DNA of 64,000 nt from Pseudomonas resinovorans NBRC 106553 (GCF_000412695.1 NC_021499.1:6138001-6202000), one strand, 5' to 3'. Positions 26,072 to 35,507 are shown, numbered from the stretch's first letter. The notes: generated from the letters alone by a model not told the origin. Made by a program: numbers and translations.

Positions 26072-27010
26072 ATGACTCTCACCGAACTGCGCTACATCGT
26101 CACTCTCGCCCAGGAACAGCACTTCGGCCGTGCCGCCGAGCGTTGCCATGTGAGCCAGCCGACCCTGTCGGTCGGGGTGAAGAAGCTGGAAGACGAGCTC
26201 GGCGTGCTCATCTTCGAGCGCAGCAAGAGCGCGGTACGCCTGACCCCGGTCGGTGAGGGCATCGTCACCCAGGCCCAGAAGGTATTGGAGCAGGCCCAAG
26301 GCATCCGCGAGATGGCCCAGGCCGGCAAGAACCAACTGGCCGCACCGCTCAAGGTGGGCGCCATCTACACCGTCGGGCCCTACCTGTTCCCGCACCTGAT
26401 CCCCCAGCTGCACCGGGTCGCCCCGCAGATGCCGCTGTACATCGAAGAGAACTTCACCCACGTCCTGCGCGACAAGCTGCGCACCGGCGAGCTGGACGCG
26501 ATCATCATCGCCCTGCCCTTCGCCGAAGCCGACGTGCTGACCAAGCCGCTCTACGACGAACCCTTCTACGTACTACTGCCCTTCGGTCACCCCTGGACCG
26601 CCCGCGAGACCATCGACAGCGAGCTGCTCAACGACAAGAGCCTGCTGCTGCTCGGCGAAGGCCACTGCTTCCGCGACCAGGTGCTGGAAGCCTGCCCGAG
26701 CCTGCGCAAGGGCGGCGAAGACAGCGCCAAGCACACCACCGTGGAATCCAGCTCCCTGGAAACCATCCGCCACATGGTCGCTTCGGGCCTGGGCGTGTCG
26801 ATCCTGCCGTTCTCGGCGGTGGACAGCCATCACTATGCCCCCGGTGTGATCGAGATCCGCCCGCTGACCCCGCCCGTGCCCTTCCGCACCGTGGCCATCG
26901 CCTGGCGCGCCAGTTTCCCGCGTCCGCGCGCCATTGAAGTGCTGGCGGACTCCATCCGCCTCTGCTCGGTCGCACTGCCGCAGACCCAGGGCGAACCCCA
27001 ACCGGCATGA
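26072..27010 (+). CDS. oxyR: Hydrogen peroxide-sensing regulator OxyR
   Basis: LysR-type activator of catalase and peroxide defence genes. 312 residues: winged HTH at 1-60 (LRYIVTLAQEQHFGRAAERC) and a C-terminal sensor domain with the two redox cysteines at exactly Cys199 (EGHCFRD) and Cys208 (EACPSL). The ATG at 26072 is chosen over an in-frame start at 26018 since it gives the standard MTLTELRY. The stop overlaps the recG start codon (ATGA), the conserved oxyR-recG coupling. Confidence 0.97.
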   Translation: MTLTELRYIVTLAQEQHFGRAAERCHVSQPTLSVGVKKLEDELGVLIFERSKSAVRLTPVGEGIVTQAQKVLEQAQGIREMAQAGKNQLAAPLKVGAIYTVGPYLFPHLIPQLHRVAPQMPLYIEENFTHVLRDKLRTGELDAIIIALPFAEADVLTKPLYDEPFYVLLPFGHPWTARETIDSELLNDKSLLLLGEGHCFRDQVLEACPSLRKGGEDSAKHTTVESSSLETIRHMVASGLGVSILPFSAVDSHHYAPGVIEIRPLTPPVPFRTVAIAWRASFPRPRAIEVLADSIRLCSVALPQTQGEPQPA

Positions 27011-29082
27011 CCGAGCTGGCCCGCGTCCCGGTTACCGCGCTCAAGGGCGTAGGCGCCGCCCTGGCGGAAAAGCTCGCCAAGGTCGGCCTGGAGAACCTTC
27101 AGGACATCCTCTTCCACCTGCCCACCCGCTACCAGGACCGCACCCGCATCACGCCCATCGGCGAGCTGCGCCCGGGCCAGGATGCGGTGGTCGAAGGCAT
27201 AGTCGGCGGCGCGGACGTGGTCATGGGTCGCCGCCGCAGCCTGCTGGTGCGCCTGCAGGACGGCAGCGGGACCCTCAGCCTGCGCTTCTTCCACTTCAGC
27301 CAGGCGCAGAAGGACGGCCTCAAGCGTGGCGCTCAGCTGCGCTGCTACGGCGAGGTGCGCCCCGGCGCCACCGGCCTGGAGATCTACCACCCGGAATACC
27401 GCGCCCTGAGTGGCGACGAAGCGCCGCCGGTGGAGCAGACCCTGACGCCCATCTACCCCACCACCGAAGGCCTTACCCAGCAGCGCCTGCGCTCCCTCAG
27501 CCAGCTCGCCCTGGCCCGTCTCGGCCCGCAGAGCCTGCCGGACTGGCTGCCCAGGGAACTGGCCCGTGACTACCACCTGGGCTCGCTCGACGAGGCCATT
27601 CGCTACCTGCACCGCCCGCCGCCGGACGCCGACCTGGAAGAGCTCGCGGAAGGCCAGCACTGGGCCCAGCAACGCCTGGCCTTCGAAGAACTCCTGACCC
27701 ACCAGCTGTCCCTGCAGCGTCTGCGCGAAAGCCTGCGCGCCCAGCACGCGCCGCCGTTGCCGCCGGCACGCAAGCTGCCCAAGCAGTACCTGGCCAACCT
27801 CGGCTTCAAGCCCACCGGCGCCCAGCAGCGGGTGGGCGCCGAGATCGCCTACGACCTGGCCCAGCAGGAACCCATGCTGCGCCTGGTGCAAGGCGACGTC
27901 GGCGCCGGCAAGACGGTGGTCGCCGCCCTCGCCGCGCTGCAGGCGCTGGAGGCCGGCTACCAGGTAGCGCTGATGGCGCCCACCGAGATTCTCGCCGAGC
28001 AGCACTACGTCAACTTCAGCAAATGGCTGCAGCCGCTGGGCATCGAAACCGCCTGGCTCGCCGGCAAGCTCAAGGGCAAGGCCCGCGCGGCAGCCCTGGA
28101 GCAGATCGCCGCCGGCACGCCCATGGTGGTCGGCACCCACGCGCTGTTCCAGGACGAGGTGAAGTTCAAGCGCCTGGCCCTGGTGATCATCGACGAGCAG
28201 CACCGCTTCGGCGTCCAGCAACGCCTGGCCCTGCGCAGCAAGGGTGTGGACGGCCGCCTCTGCCCGCACCAGCTGATCATGACCGCCACCCCCATCCCGC
28301 GCACCCTGGCCATGAGCGCCTACGCCGACCTGGACACTTCGATCCTCGACGAGCTGCCGCCCGGCCGCACCCCGGTGAACACCGTGCTGGTGGCCGACAG
28401 CCGCCGTATCGAGGTGATCGAGCGGGTCCGCGCCGCCTGCCAGGAAGGCCGCCAGGCCTACTGGGTCTGCACCCTGATCGAGGAGTCCGAAGAGCTCACC
28501 TGCCAAGCGGCGGAAACCACCTTCGAAGACCTTTCCTCGGCCCTGGGCGAGCTGCGCGTCGGCCTGATCCACGGGCGCATGAAGCCCGCCGAGAAAGCCG
28601 CGGTGATGGCCGAATTCAAGGCCGGCGCCCTCCAGCTGCTGGTGGCCACCACCGTGATCGAGGTGGGGGTGGACGTCCCCAACGCCAGCCTGATGATCAT
28701 CGAGAACCCCGAGCGCCTCGGCCTCGCCCAGTTGCACCAGTTGCGCGGCCGCGTTGGCCGGGGCAGCGCCGCCAGCCACTGCGTGCTGCTCTACCACGCG
28801 CCCCTGTCCCAGCTCGGCCGCGAGCGCCTGGCGATCATGCGCGAGACCTGCGACGGCTTCGTCATCGCCGAGAAGGACCTGGAACTGCGCGGCCCCGGCG
28901 AAATGCTCGGCACCCGCCAGACCGGCCTGCTGCAGTTCAAGGTGGCCGACCTGATGCGCGACGCCGACCTGCTACCGGCCGTGCGCGACGCGGCCCAGGC
29001 CCTGCTGGCCCATTGGCCTCAGCATGTCAGTCCACTATTGGAGCGCTGGTTACGTCACGGCCAACAGTACGGACAAGTGTGA
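27007..29082 (+). CDS. recG: ATP-dependent DNA helicase RecG
   Basis: Regresses stalled replication forks and moves Holliday junctions. 691 residues: N-terminal wedge/OB domain (about 1-190), Walker A GDVGAGKTVV near residue 300, DEQHRF DExH-type box, TATPIPRT (motif III), and helicase C-terminal motifs including RGRVGRG. Full length. Overlaps oxyR by four bases. Confidence 0.97.
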   Translation: MTELARVPVTALKGVGAALAEKLAKVGLENLQDILFHLPTRYQDRTRITPIGELRPGQDAVVEGIVGGADVVMGRRRSLLVRLQDGSGTLSLRFFHFSQAQKDGLKRGAQLRCYGEVRPGATGLEIYHPEYRALSGDEAPPVEQTLTPIYPTTEGLTQQRLRSLSQLALARLGPQSLPDWLPRELARDYHLGSLDEAIRYLHRPPPDADLEELAEGQHWAQQRLAFEELLTHQLSLQRLRESLRAQHAPPLPPARKLPKQYLANLGFKPTGAQQRVGAEIAYDLAQQEPMLRLVQGDVGAGKTVVAALAALQALEAGYQVALMAPTEILAEQHYVNFSKWLQPLGIETAWLAGKLKGKARAAALEQIAAGTPMVVGTHALFQDEVKFKRLALVIIDEQHRFGVQQRLALRSKGVDGRLCPHQLIMTATPIPRTLAMSAYADLDTSILDELPPGRTPVNTVLVADSRRIEVIERVRAACQEGRQAYWVCTLIEESEELTCQAAETTFEDLSSALGELRVGLIHGRMKPAEKAAVMAEFKAGALQLLVATTVIEVGVDVPNASLMIIENPERLGLAQLHQLRGRVGRGSAASHCVLLYHAPLSQLGRERLAIMRETCDGFVIAEKDLELRGPGEMLGTRQTGLLQFKVADLMRDADLLPAVRDAAQALLAHWPQHVSPLLERWLRHGQQYGQV

Positions 29083-29173
29083 TGCAGTTCACAGCTCGAC
29101 CGTTGCCCTGCGCCGCCCACTCCCGACCTGCTCGTTATACTCCGGGCAGAAAAATTCAAAGCTGGAAGCTGCC

Positions 29174-30574
29174 ATGACTGAAGTCGCCCTCGCCCCGGAT
29201 TCCTCGCCACAACCACCCGAAGTGATAGTGCAGCTGCTCGAGAAGCTTGGCCTGGCCTACCAGGTCCGCCTGGAGCATCCCGGCCTGGCGGCTGCGCAAC
29301 GGATCCAGGCGGTATTGCTGGAAGACGCCGTCGGCGCACTGCTGGTGCTCTTCCCGCGCAACCAGCTGCTGGACCTCAATCGCCTCGCCGAACTCACCGG
29401 CCGCAAACTGGTGGCGGTCAAGCCGGAGCGCCTCGAGCGCATGCTCGGCAAGCATGAGCTGGGCGCCCTGCCGGGCCTGCCGCCGCTGACCAGTGCCCCC
29501 TGCCTGTACGACGAGCGCCTGCTCGCCGAGCCGCGCCTGCTGGTGGAATCCGGCCAGCCCGGCGTGCTACTGGAACTGGCCAGCGAGGACTTCCGCAGCC
29601 TGCTCTCCAAGGCCAGCGCCGCGCGCTTCGGCGAGCCGCTGGCGGCCATCCGCCCGAACCTCGACCGCCCGGCCGACGACCGTGCCGAGATCACCCAGGC
29701 GGTGCAGGCCTTCACCGCCCGGCGCATCCAGCAGCGCCTGGAAGAAACCATCGAGATCCCGCCCCTGGCGGAATCGGCGCAGAAGATCATCAAGCTGCGC
29801 GTGGACCCCAACGCCACCGTGGAAGACATCACCGGCGTGGTGGAAACCGACCCCGCCCTGGCGGCCCAGGTGGTCAGCTGGGCGGCCTCGCCCTACTACG
29901 CCGCCCCCGGCAAGATCCGCTCGGTGGAGGACGCCATCGTCCGCGTGCTGGGCTTCGACCTGGTGATCAACCTGGCCCTGGGCCTGGCCTTGGGCAAATC
30001 CCTCAGCCTGCCCAAGGACCAACCGCAGCAGGCCACCCCGTACTGGCAGCAGGCGATCTACACCGCCGCGGTGATCGAAGGCCTGACCCGCGCGATGCCG
30101 CGCGCCCAGCGCCCGGAAACCGGCCTCACCTACCTCGCCGGCCTGCTGCACAACTTCGGCTACCTGGTGCTGGCCCACGTCTTCCCGCCGCATTTCTCGC
30201 TGATCTGCCGGCACCTGGAGGTCAACCCGCACCTGTCCCACAGCTACATCGAGCAGCACCTGCTGGGGATCACCCGCGAGCAGATCGGCAGCTGGCTGAT
30301 GAGCTTCTGGGACATGCCCGAAGAGCTGTTCACCGCCCTGCGCTTCCAGCACGACCCGGACTACCAGGACGACAACGCCGCCTACCCCAACCTGGTGTGC
30401 CTGGCGGTCAGCCTGCTGCGCAATCGCGGCATCGGCTCCGGCCCGGAAGTGGAAATCCCCAACGACCTCTTCGAGGCCCTGGGACTGACCCGCGAAAAGG
30501 CCGAGGGCGCAGTGGACAAAGTGCTGCAGGCCGAGGCCGCGTTGCGGGAACTGGCCTCCCAGTTCAACCCGTAG
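29174..30574 (+). CDS. YbaK/EbsC-like domain fused to HDOD domain
   Basis: 466 residues. Residues about 1-150 resemble YbaK/prolyl-tRNA deacylase folds (ALLVLFPRNQLLDLNRLAELTG, KHELGALPGLP, where the latter matches the YbaK phosphate-side GxxxPxG). Residues about 185-400 are an HDOD domain (IPPLAESAQKIIKL, VEDITGVVETDPALAAQVV, LHNFGYLVLAHVFP). The HD residues that make true HD enzymes catalytic are mostly missing, as in HDOD proteins, which act in signalling. It starts 92 bases after recG. Role unknown. The 3' terminator region of this gene is the ISL3 insertion site. Confidence 0.82.
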   Translation: MTEVALAPDSSPQPPEVIVQLLEKLGLAYQVRLEHPGLAAAQRIQAVLLEDAVGALLVLFPRNQLLDLNRLAELTGRKLVAVKPERLERMLGKHELGALPGLPPLTSAPCLYDERLLAEPRLLVESGQPGVLLELASEDFRSLLSKASAARFGEPLAAIRPNLDRPADDRAEITQAVQAFTARRIQQRLEETIEIPPLAESAQKIIKLRVDPNATVEDITGVVETDPALAAQVVSWAASPYYAAPGKIRSVEDAIVRVLGFDLVINLALGLALGKSLSLPKDQPQQATPYWQQAIYTAAVIEGLTRAMPRAQRPETGLTYLAGLLHNFGYLVLAHVFPPHFSLICRHLEVNPHLSHSYIEQHLLGITREQIGSWLMSFWDMPEELFTALRFQHDPDYQDDNAAYPNLVCLAVSLLRNRGIGSGPEVEIPNDLFEALGLTREKAEGAVDKVLQAEAALRELASQFNP

Positions 30575-30598
30575 TGCTGAACGGCAGGCATGAAAAAG

Positions 30599-31903
30599 GG
30601 TTCATCGCGCTTTCCCGGGGAAGGCGGCCTTGATTTTCAGGAAGAAGTAGGCCGAGTCGCGGAAGCCATAGGCCATGCGCTTGATCACTTTGATGCGGTT
30701 GTTCACCCCTTCCAGCTGGCTGGTGTGCAAGGGGAAACGGGCGCTGGCGAGGATGCCGCGCGCGTAACGCTTGAGGTTCCTGGCAAAGCGTTGGAGCGGC
30801 GCCAAGCCGCTGTCCCGGGCGTGCCGCAGCCAGGTTCGCCAGCGCCGCCAGCCGTCCTGCACACTGGGGGCGTACCAGATTTCCTTTAATGCGTCCTTGA
30901 GCACGTAGGCCGTGGCCAGTGGCTGGTTGGCCGCGAGCAATTCCTGCAACTGCACGGCCTGTCCGCCCTTGAGGTTTTCGCGATTGCGCAGCAACAGCCA
31001 GCGGCTTTGCTTGACCACCTTGCGCGCCGGTTTGTCCTGGCGCAGGAGGTTGGCCTGGTCGACCCGGATCCGGTCGATCACGTCCCGGCCGTAGCGCGCC
31101 ACCACGTGGAACAGGTCGTACACCACCTCGGCCTGCGGGCAATGCCGTTTCACCTCGAGGTCGAAGGCGGTGTTCATGTCCATGGCCACCGCCTCGATCT
31201 GCCGGCAGTGCTCGCCGAGCAATTCGAAGAACGGACGGATCGCCTCACGGCTGTTGCCATGCCCGACCCACAGCACCCGCGTGCGCTCGGCATCCATGAT
31301 CACCGTGGCGTAACGATGCCCCTTGTGCAGGGCAAACTCGTCCATCACCAGCCGACGCACCTCGCCTGGCTCAAACGCGCCAACCGAGGCGTCCAGGCGG
31401 CGCTTGTCGAGCGTCTTGAGCGTGTGCCAATGCAGGCCAGTGAGGCGGCTGACGTGACTGATCGGCAGCAATTGCAGCAAACCCTCGAGCCAGACGCGCA
31501 AACGCTGAGTCAGGCGTGACGCCGGCTCCAGCCAGTCGATCCGCTCGGTCACCCGCCCACAATCCAGGCAATCGACGCGACGCACCGGCAGTTGGAGCAG
31601 CACGCGCTGATCCAGCAGGTCACGGTCACGCACCTGGCGGATTCGCCGCTCGTGGATCAGCGGGCAGTCTTGGTGACAGCGGCCACATTTGGGGAGGGAG
31701 CCGGCTTGAGGTTCGAGCTCAATCAGCAGGGTGTCGTGAGTGGCTTGGCGACAGGCGACGACCTCGTAGCCTGGCCAGAACTGGGCAAGATCAATAGGAT
31801 TCACGGCGGCAGCAGGGAGTGGGGGTTGGTTCGTTTGGCGACTGCCAATCTACCCACTTCCCTGACTGTCAACTCGCTCTTCCCCCTGAATCCGCGAAGA
31901 ACC
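30599..31903 (-). mobile_element. ISL3-family insertion sequence, 1305 bp, intact
   Basis: Imperfect terminal inverted repeats of 25 bases, 30599-30623 (GGTTCATCGCGCTTTCCCGG...) and 31879-31903 on the minus strand (GGTTCTTCGCGGATTCAGGG...), 20 of 25 matching. Flanked by an 8-base target duplication with one mismatch: TGAAAAAG (30591-30598) and AGAAAAAG (31904-31911). Length, duplication size and the encoded transposase fit ISL3. One full-length transposase gene inside. Confidence 0.9.
30602..31804 (-). CDS. ISL3 family transposase
   Basis: 400 residues, intact. The N-terminal zinc-finger-like cysteines (KCGRCHQDC, DCLDCGRVTE) and HTH are followed by the DDE core: first Asp in RRLVMDEFALHKGHRY, second in VAMDMNTAFDLEV, Glu in HTSQLEGVNNRIKVIKRMAYG. 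It begins with GTG at 31804, and its TGA stop lies inside the left inverted repeat. It should catalyse movement of its own element; no passenger gene is present. Confidence 0.95.
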   Translation of the reverse strand: MNPIDLAQFWPGYEVVACRQATHDTLLIELEPQAGSLPKCGRCHQDCPLIHERRIRQVRDRDLLDQRVLLQLPVRRVDCLDCGRVTERIDWLEPASRLTQRLRVWLEGLLQLLPISHVSRLTGLHWHTLKTLDKRRLDASVGAFEPGEVRRLVMDEFALHKGHRYATVIMDAERTRVLWVGHGNSREAIRPFFELLGEHCRQIEAVAMDMNTAFDLEVKRHCPQAEVVYDLFHVVARYGRDVIDRIRVDQANLLRQDKPARKVVKQSRWLLLRNRENLKGGQAVQLQELLAANQPLATAYVLKDALKEIWYAPSVQDGWRRWRTWLRHARDSGLAPLQRFARNLKRYARGILASARFPLHTSQLEGVNNRIKVIKRMAYGFRDSAYFFLKIKAAFPGKAR

Positions 31904-31906
31904 AGA

Positions 31907-31933
31907 AAAAGGGGCGCCAATGGCGCCCCTTTT
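31907..31933. terminator. Bidirectional terminator displaced by the IS
   Basis: AAAAGGGGCG / CGCCCCTTTT arms (AAAAGGGGCGCCA and TGGCGCCCCTTTT). The left arm overlaps the IS target duplication, so the element landed in its A tract. It ends the leftward SCP2-like gene and would originally have ended the rightward HDOD gene. Confidence 0.85.
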
Positions 31934-31954
31934 ATTCATGAGCCCGGTGCAGGT

Positions 31955-32032
31955 CGTAGGTTGCGGCTGAGCGATGCGAAGCCCAACACCCACGCGTTGC
32001 GTTGGGCCGCGCTGCGCTTGGCCCAACCTACG
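31955..32032. repeat. Palindromic repeat, degenerate CGTAGG family copy
   Basis: CGTAGGTTGCGGCTGAGCGA ... TTGGCCCAACCTACG. Same layout as the CGTAGGATGGG elements (TGAGCGA and GCGAAGCCCAAC cores), but with GTTG in place of ATGG. It lies between the terminator and the stop of the SCP2-like gene. Confidence 0.7.
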
Positions 32033-32054
32033 GGCAATTTCCCACGAGCCGGAT

Positions 32055-32447
32055 TCAGGCGGCCTTCTTCTCTACCGCCTTCTTCTTCGGCACCAGGTGC
32101 TTGGTCAGGCCCTGGAACCAGATCACCAGGGACGGATTGCCCTGGATCTGGATGTCCTTGTTCTGGATACCCTGCATGAAGGCCAGCTGCTTGTTCTTCG
32201 CGCTCATGGTGGCGAAACCGTAGGCACCGTCCTTGAAACCGATGGCGAAGGCGGGCGCGCTGGCGGGGCCGCGCTTGCTGAGCACGCGCAGGTCTCGAAC
32301 GATGAAGTGACGGGCGATCTTGCCGTCCAGGGTGTGCAACTGGAATACCAGGTCCTTGCCCGCCAGCTGCTGCTGGAACTCGACATTGTCGCGGCTGGCC
32401 TTGGCCATCAGGCGGCCCAGCATCCAGAGAAGAAAGCGGAATTTCAT
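32055..32447 (-). CDS. SCP2/sterol-carrier-like protein
   Basis: 130 residues. Middle and end read HTLDGKIARHFIVRDLRVLS, GFKDGAYGFATMSAKN and IQGNPSLVIWFQGL, which has the layout of an SCP2 lipid-binding domain; the C-terminus is Lys/Ala-rich. Corresponds in place to PA5347 (hypothetical). A lipid-binding role is only suggested by the fold. Confidence 0.65.
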   Translation of the reverse strand: MKFRFLLWMLGRLMAKASRDNVEFQQQLAGKDLVFQLHTLDGKIARHFIVRDLRVLSKRGPASAPAFAIGFKDGAYGFATMSAKNKQLAFMQGIQNKDIQIQGNPSLVIWFQGLTKHLVPKKKAVEKKAA

Positions 32448-32582
32448 GCGCGTACGGCCTCAAAAGGTTGAGAAAGCGGCGCATTGTAGCGGTTTGCCGG
32501 CAGGACTACAGCCAGCTGAAGAAGGTATTGCGGAGGGAAGGGGGAGCTGCCCGGAACCTCCCCGGTTCCGGGCAGAAGAAGC

Positions 32583-32855
32583 TCAATTCACGGCTTCTTT
32601 CAGGGATTTGCCCGGTTTGAAGGCAACGGTGTTGCTGGCTTTGATCTTGACCGGCTGCCCAGTCTGCGGGTTCTTGCCGGTGCGAGCACCACGATGACGT
32701 TGCAGGAAGGTGCCGAAGCCCACCAGCGTCACACTGTCCTTGCGGTTCAGCGCGTTGGTGATTTCTTCGAGCACCGCATTGAGTACGCGATTGGCCTGAT
32801 CCTTGGTCAGATCAGCCTTCTCGGCAATGGCGGCGGCGAGTTCCGGTTTACGCAT
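32583..32855 (-). CDS. hupN: HU-family nucleoid protein (HupN-like)
   Basis: 90-residue HU/IHF protein that bends and compacts DNA. MRKPELAAAIAEKADLTKDQ at the start and VGFGTFLQRHRGARTGKNPQ in the DNA-wrapping arm are diagnostic; the tip residues NPQTG are present. The ATG at 32855 gives the family start. The position near recG and the rubredoxin genes matches the third HU gene of Pseudomonas (hupN in P. putida), which fixes the symbol by synteny. Confidence 0.9.
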   Translation of the reverse strand: MRKPELAAAIAEKADLTKDQANRVLNAVLEEITNALNRKDSVTLVGFGTFLQRHRGARTGKNPQTGQPVKIKASNTVAFKPGKSLKEAVN

Positions 32856-33043
32856 AGATGCCTCTTTGACGGTTTGTTGTTTTTGTGTCCGTGCTGTTCG
32901 TCCAGAACAGCGCCTAAGGCGCCGCAACGGCTCTGCGCTGCGGCAGACCACGGGGAGGATGGCACGCCATTGGGCACTACGCCAGTGTCCGCCGGGGGAA
33001 TTCCGAAAGATCAGAATGATTAATCCGACAGAAGGGCTGACAT

Positions 33044-34204
33044 TTACGCCAAGAGCGGCGGCAGCTCCCGGTTCAGAGCCAATTTCTCCTGCACCGCGGC
33101 CCCCGTCAGGGCATAGCCGAGCAGGCTTCCCGCGGCATCACGATAGAGCGCCTTGATGTCGCTGCCGGCGCCTTCCACCGTCCATTCGCCCTCCATGCCA
33201 CGGGGCGGCGGCGAGACCACCAGGGGGCACGCCGGGGTTTTCACCGTCACCGGCATCGGGCCGTAGTTCACCGCCGTCGGGTTGCCCGCCAGGGTCTGCG
33301 CCAGGGAACGGGCGCAAGCCATCAGCGGCATCACATAGAGCAGGTTCAGGCCATCCACCTCGGCGCAGTCGCCCAGGGCGTAGATATTGGCGTGGGAGGT
33401 GCGCAGCTGGCGGTCCACCACCACCCCGCGGTTCACCGCCAGGCCGGCGGCGGCGGCCAGTTCGGTGCGCGGGCGCAGGCCGACCGCGGACACCACCAGG
33501 TCGCAGTGGATGCGGGTGCCGTCCGAGAGCAGCGCCTCCAGGCCGTCTTCGGCCCGTTCCAGGCGCGCCAGCACCGGCCCCAGGTGAAAACGCGCGCCAA
33601 GGCCTTCCAGCCCCGCCTGCACCGCCGCCGCGGCGGCCGGGTGCAGCAGGCCGGGCATCACCTGCTCGCAGGGCGCCACCAGTTCCACTTCCAGGCCACC
33701 CAGGCTGAGGTCGTTGGCAAACTCGCAGCCGATCAGCCCGGCGCCCAGGATCAGTACCCGGCGCTTGCCGGCCGCCGCGGCGCGGAAACGGGCGTAGTCT
33801 TCCAGGTCGTTGATCGGGAACACCGCGTCATGGGCATCGCCCTCCACCGGCACGCGGATGGTATCCGCGCCCCAGGCCAGCACCAGGTCGCGATAGGGCA
33901 CGGCTTCCTCGCCTATCCACAGCCGCTGGTGGCCAGGGTCGATACCGGTGATCCGGGTATGGGTGAGGACTTTTGCCTTGAGCTGCTCGGCCATGGCACC
34001 CGCCTCGGCCATGGCCAAGCCATCGGCGTCCTTGTTCTTGCCGAAACCGGTGGAGAGCATGGGCTTGGAGTAGGAGCGGCCATCGTCGGCGCTGATCAGC
34101 AGCAGCGGGGTTTCGGCGTCCAGCTTGCGAAACTCCTTGGCCAGGTTGTATCCGGCCAGGCCGGTACCGACTATCACCACGGGTGGTGCCACGGGTGCAC
34201 TCAT
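33044..34204 (-). CDS. alkT: Rubredoxin-NAD(+) reductase
   Basis: 386-residue FAD flavoprotein that passes electrons from NADH to rubredoxin, used by alkane hydroxylases and oxidative-stress reductases. Two Rossmann sites: [15 protein letters not shown] (FAD) and [17 protein letters not shown] (NADH); the C-terminal FAD loop [13 protein letters not shown]. 71 bases downstream of rubA2 on the same strand, so the reductase and both carriers form one unit. No alkane monooxygenase is nearby. Confidence 0.93.
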   Translation of the reverse strand: MSAPVAPPVVIVGTGLAGYNLAKEFRKLDAETPLLLISADDGRSYSKPMLSTGFGKNKDADGLAMAEAGAMAEQLKAKVLTHTRITGIDPGHQRLWIGEEAVPYRDLVLAWGADTIRVPVEGDAHDAVFPINDLEDYARFRAAAAGKRRVLILGAGLIGCEFANDLSLGGLEVELVAPCEQVMPGLLHPAAAAAVQAGLEGLGARFHLGPVLARLERAEDGLEALLSDGTRIHCDLVVSAVGLRPRTELAAAAGLAVNRGVVVDRQLRTSHANIYALGDCAEVDGLNLLYVMPLMACARSLAQTLAGNPTAVNYGPMPVTVKTPACPLVVSPPPRGMEGEWTVEGAGSDIKALYRDAAGSLLGYALTGAAVQEKLALNRELPPLLA

Positions 34205-34275
34205 TGCTCACTCCTGCTCACGAAACGACGCGACGGCCCACGGGCCGTCGCTTGAATGGGGTTGGAAGGCGGGTC

Positions 34276-34443
34276 TCAGGCGATTTCGATCATCTCGAAA
34301 TCGATCTTGCCGACGCCGCAATCGGGGCAGACCCAGTCCGGCGGGATGTCTTCCCAGCGCGTGCCGGGCGCGATGCCTTCTTCAGGCAGCCCTTGGGCTT
34401 CGTCGTAGATGAAACCGCAGACGATGCATTGCCACTTGCGCAT
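34276..34443 (-). CDS. rubA2: Rubredoxin 2
   Basis: 55-residue iron protein. Translation from the ATG at 34443: starts [16 protein letters not shown], ends ...[11 protein letters not shown]. The two CxxCG knuckles (QCIVCGF and VCPDCGVG) hold one Fe. It differs at about a quarter of positions from its neighbour rubA1. Electron carrier between AlkT and a terminal enzyme not in this window. Confidence 0.95.
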   Translation of the reverse strand: MRKWQCIVCGFIYDEAQGLPEEGIAPGTRWEDIPPDWVCPDCGVGKIDFEMIEIA

Positions 34444-34555
34444 GGACCACCTCCGCCGACGCGGAAAATCCTGTTGAACCTACCCCAATCCACCGGCGGG
34501 CGCCAAGGGCCACCGGAGCCGTCCAGAAAGAGGATAGGCGCTGGCGCGGCAGACG

Positions 34556-34578
34556 AAAAAGCCGGCACTCGGCCGGCT
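34556..34578 (-). terminator. Terminator between the two rubredoxin genes
   Basis: Minus strand AGCCGG / CCGGCT stem with TTTTT following (AAAAA at 34556-34560). It partly separates rubA1 from rubA2 and alkT. Confidence 0.7.
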
Positions 34579-34592
34579 CGTTCGGAGGGGGA

Positions 34593-34760
34593 TCAGTTGA
34601 TCTCGATCATCTCGAAATCCAGCTTGCCCACGCCGCAGTCCGGGCACAGCCAGTCCTGCGGGACGTCTTCCCAGCGGGTCCCGGCAGCGATGCCGTCATC
34701 CGGCCAACCCTCGGATTCGTCATAGACCAGGCCACATACCACGCATTGCCACTTCTTCAT
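34593..34760 (-). CDS. rubA1: Rubredoxin 1
   Basis: 55-residue iron-carrying electron carrier: MKKWQCVVCGLVYDES at the start, [17 protein letters not shown] at the end, both CxxCG sites intact. The ATG at 34760 is preferred to an in-frame ATG at 34775 because it gives the usual N-terminus. Tandem duplicate of rubA2, as in P. aeruginosa (PA5350/PA5351). Confidence 0.95.
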   Translation of the reverse strand: MKKWQCVVCGLVYDESEGWPDDGIAAGTRWEDVPQDWLCPDCGVGKLDFEMIEIN

Positions 34761-34925
34761 CACTTGTTTCTCCACGATCCGGCGTTCTCGACCCGTCGCC
34801 TCTGGCGGGCACTGGCAGTCGGCTCAGGGCCGCTTTTTACTGGTTAGTCCGGCAGCGGGCAAGAGGCAGCCGACCGGCCAAGGCCGTGCTAATCTGCGCC
34901 GTCTTCCACCGCCCAAGCCCCGCCC

Positions 34926-35480
34926 GTGCCCCACGCCGCCCTGGTCCATCCCCCCCGCTGGCTGACCGCCGCCCAGCTCCACCCCGCTCCCGCCGCCAGC
35001 GTTCGCGACTGGCTGTTCGACCAGGGCTCGCTGACCCGCCGGCTTACCGCGCTGTCGCAAAACGGCTTCAGCGTGACCCCGCTGGAAGAAGGCTGGCAGG
35101 GCCTGCGCGCCGACGAATGCGCCGCCCTGGGGATTCCCGCCGGGAGCCAGGGCTGGGTCCGCGAGGTGTACCTGCGCGGCCACGGCGAGGTCTGGGTATT
35201 CGCCCGCAGCGTGGCGGCACGCTCCGCCCTGGAAGGCTCGGGGCTGGACCTGCACCAGTTGGGCAGCCGCTCCCTCGGCGAGCTGCTGTTCAGCGACCGC
35301 GCCTTCGATCGTGGCGCCATCGAGGTCACCCGCTACCCGGCCCCCCTGTTGCCCTTTGAGGTGCGCGAGGAACGCCTCTGGGGCCGCCGCTCGTGCTTCT
35401 CACGGGGCGAACTGGGCGTGCTGGTGGCGGAGATATTCCTGCCCGCGCTGTGGCGCGCGGCCGGAGTCGAGTCCGTATAA
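34926..35480 (+). CDS. ubiC: Chorismate pyruvate-lyase
   Basis: Releases 4-hydroxybenzoate from chorismate, first committed step of ubiquinone synthesis. 184 residues; SLTRRLTALSQNGFSV, REVYLRGHGEVWVFARSV and the C-terminal WGRRSCFSRGELGVLVAEIF are typical. Starts with GTG at 34926. Ends 27 bases before ubiA, the usual ubiCA pair. Confidence 0.93.
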   Translation: MPHAALVHPPRWLTAAQLHPAPAASVRDWLFDQGSLTRRLTALSQNGFSVTPLEEGWQGLRADECAALGIPAGSQGWVREVYLRGHGEVWVFARSVAARSALEGSGLDLHQLGSRSLGELLFSDRAFDRGAIEVTRYPAPLLPFEVREERLWGRRSCFSRGELGVLVAEIFLPALWRAAGVESV

Positions 35481-35507
35481 TCCCGCCCGTCCAAGGGAGG
35501 CCCGCCG

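Noticed and set aside
30591..31911. Larger mobile island around the ISL3 element
   Set aside because: Genes on both sides are core and in the expected order; the insertion is the IS alone, with target duplication next to its ends.
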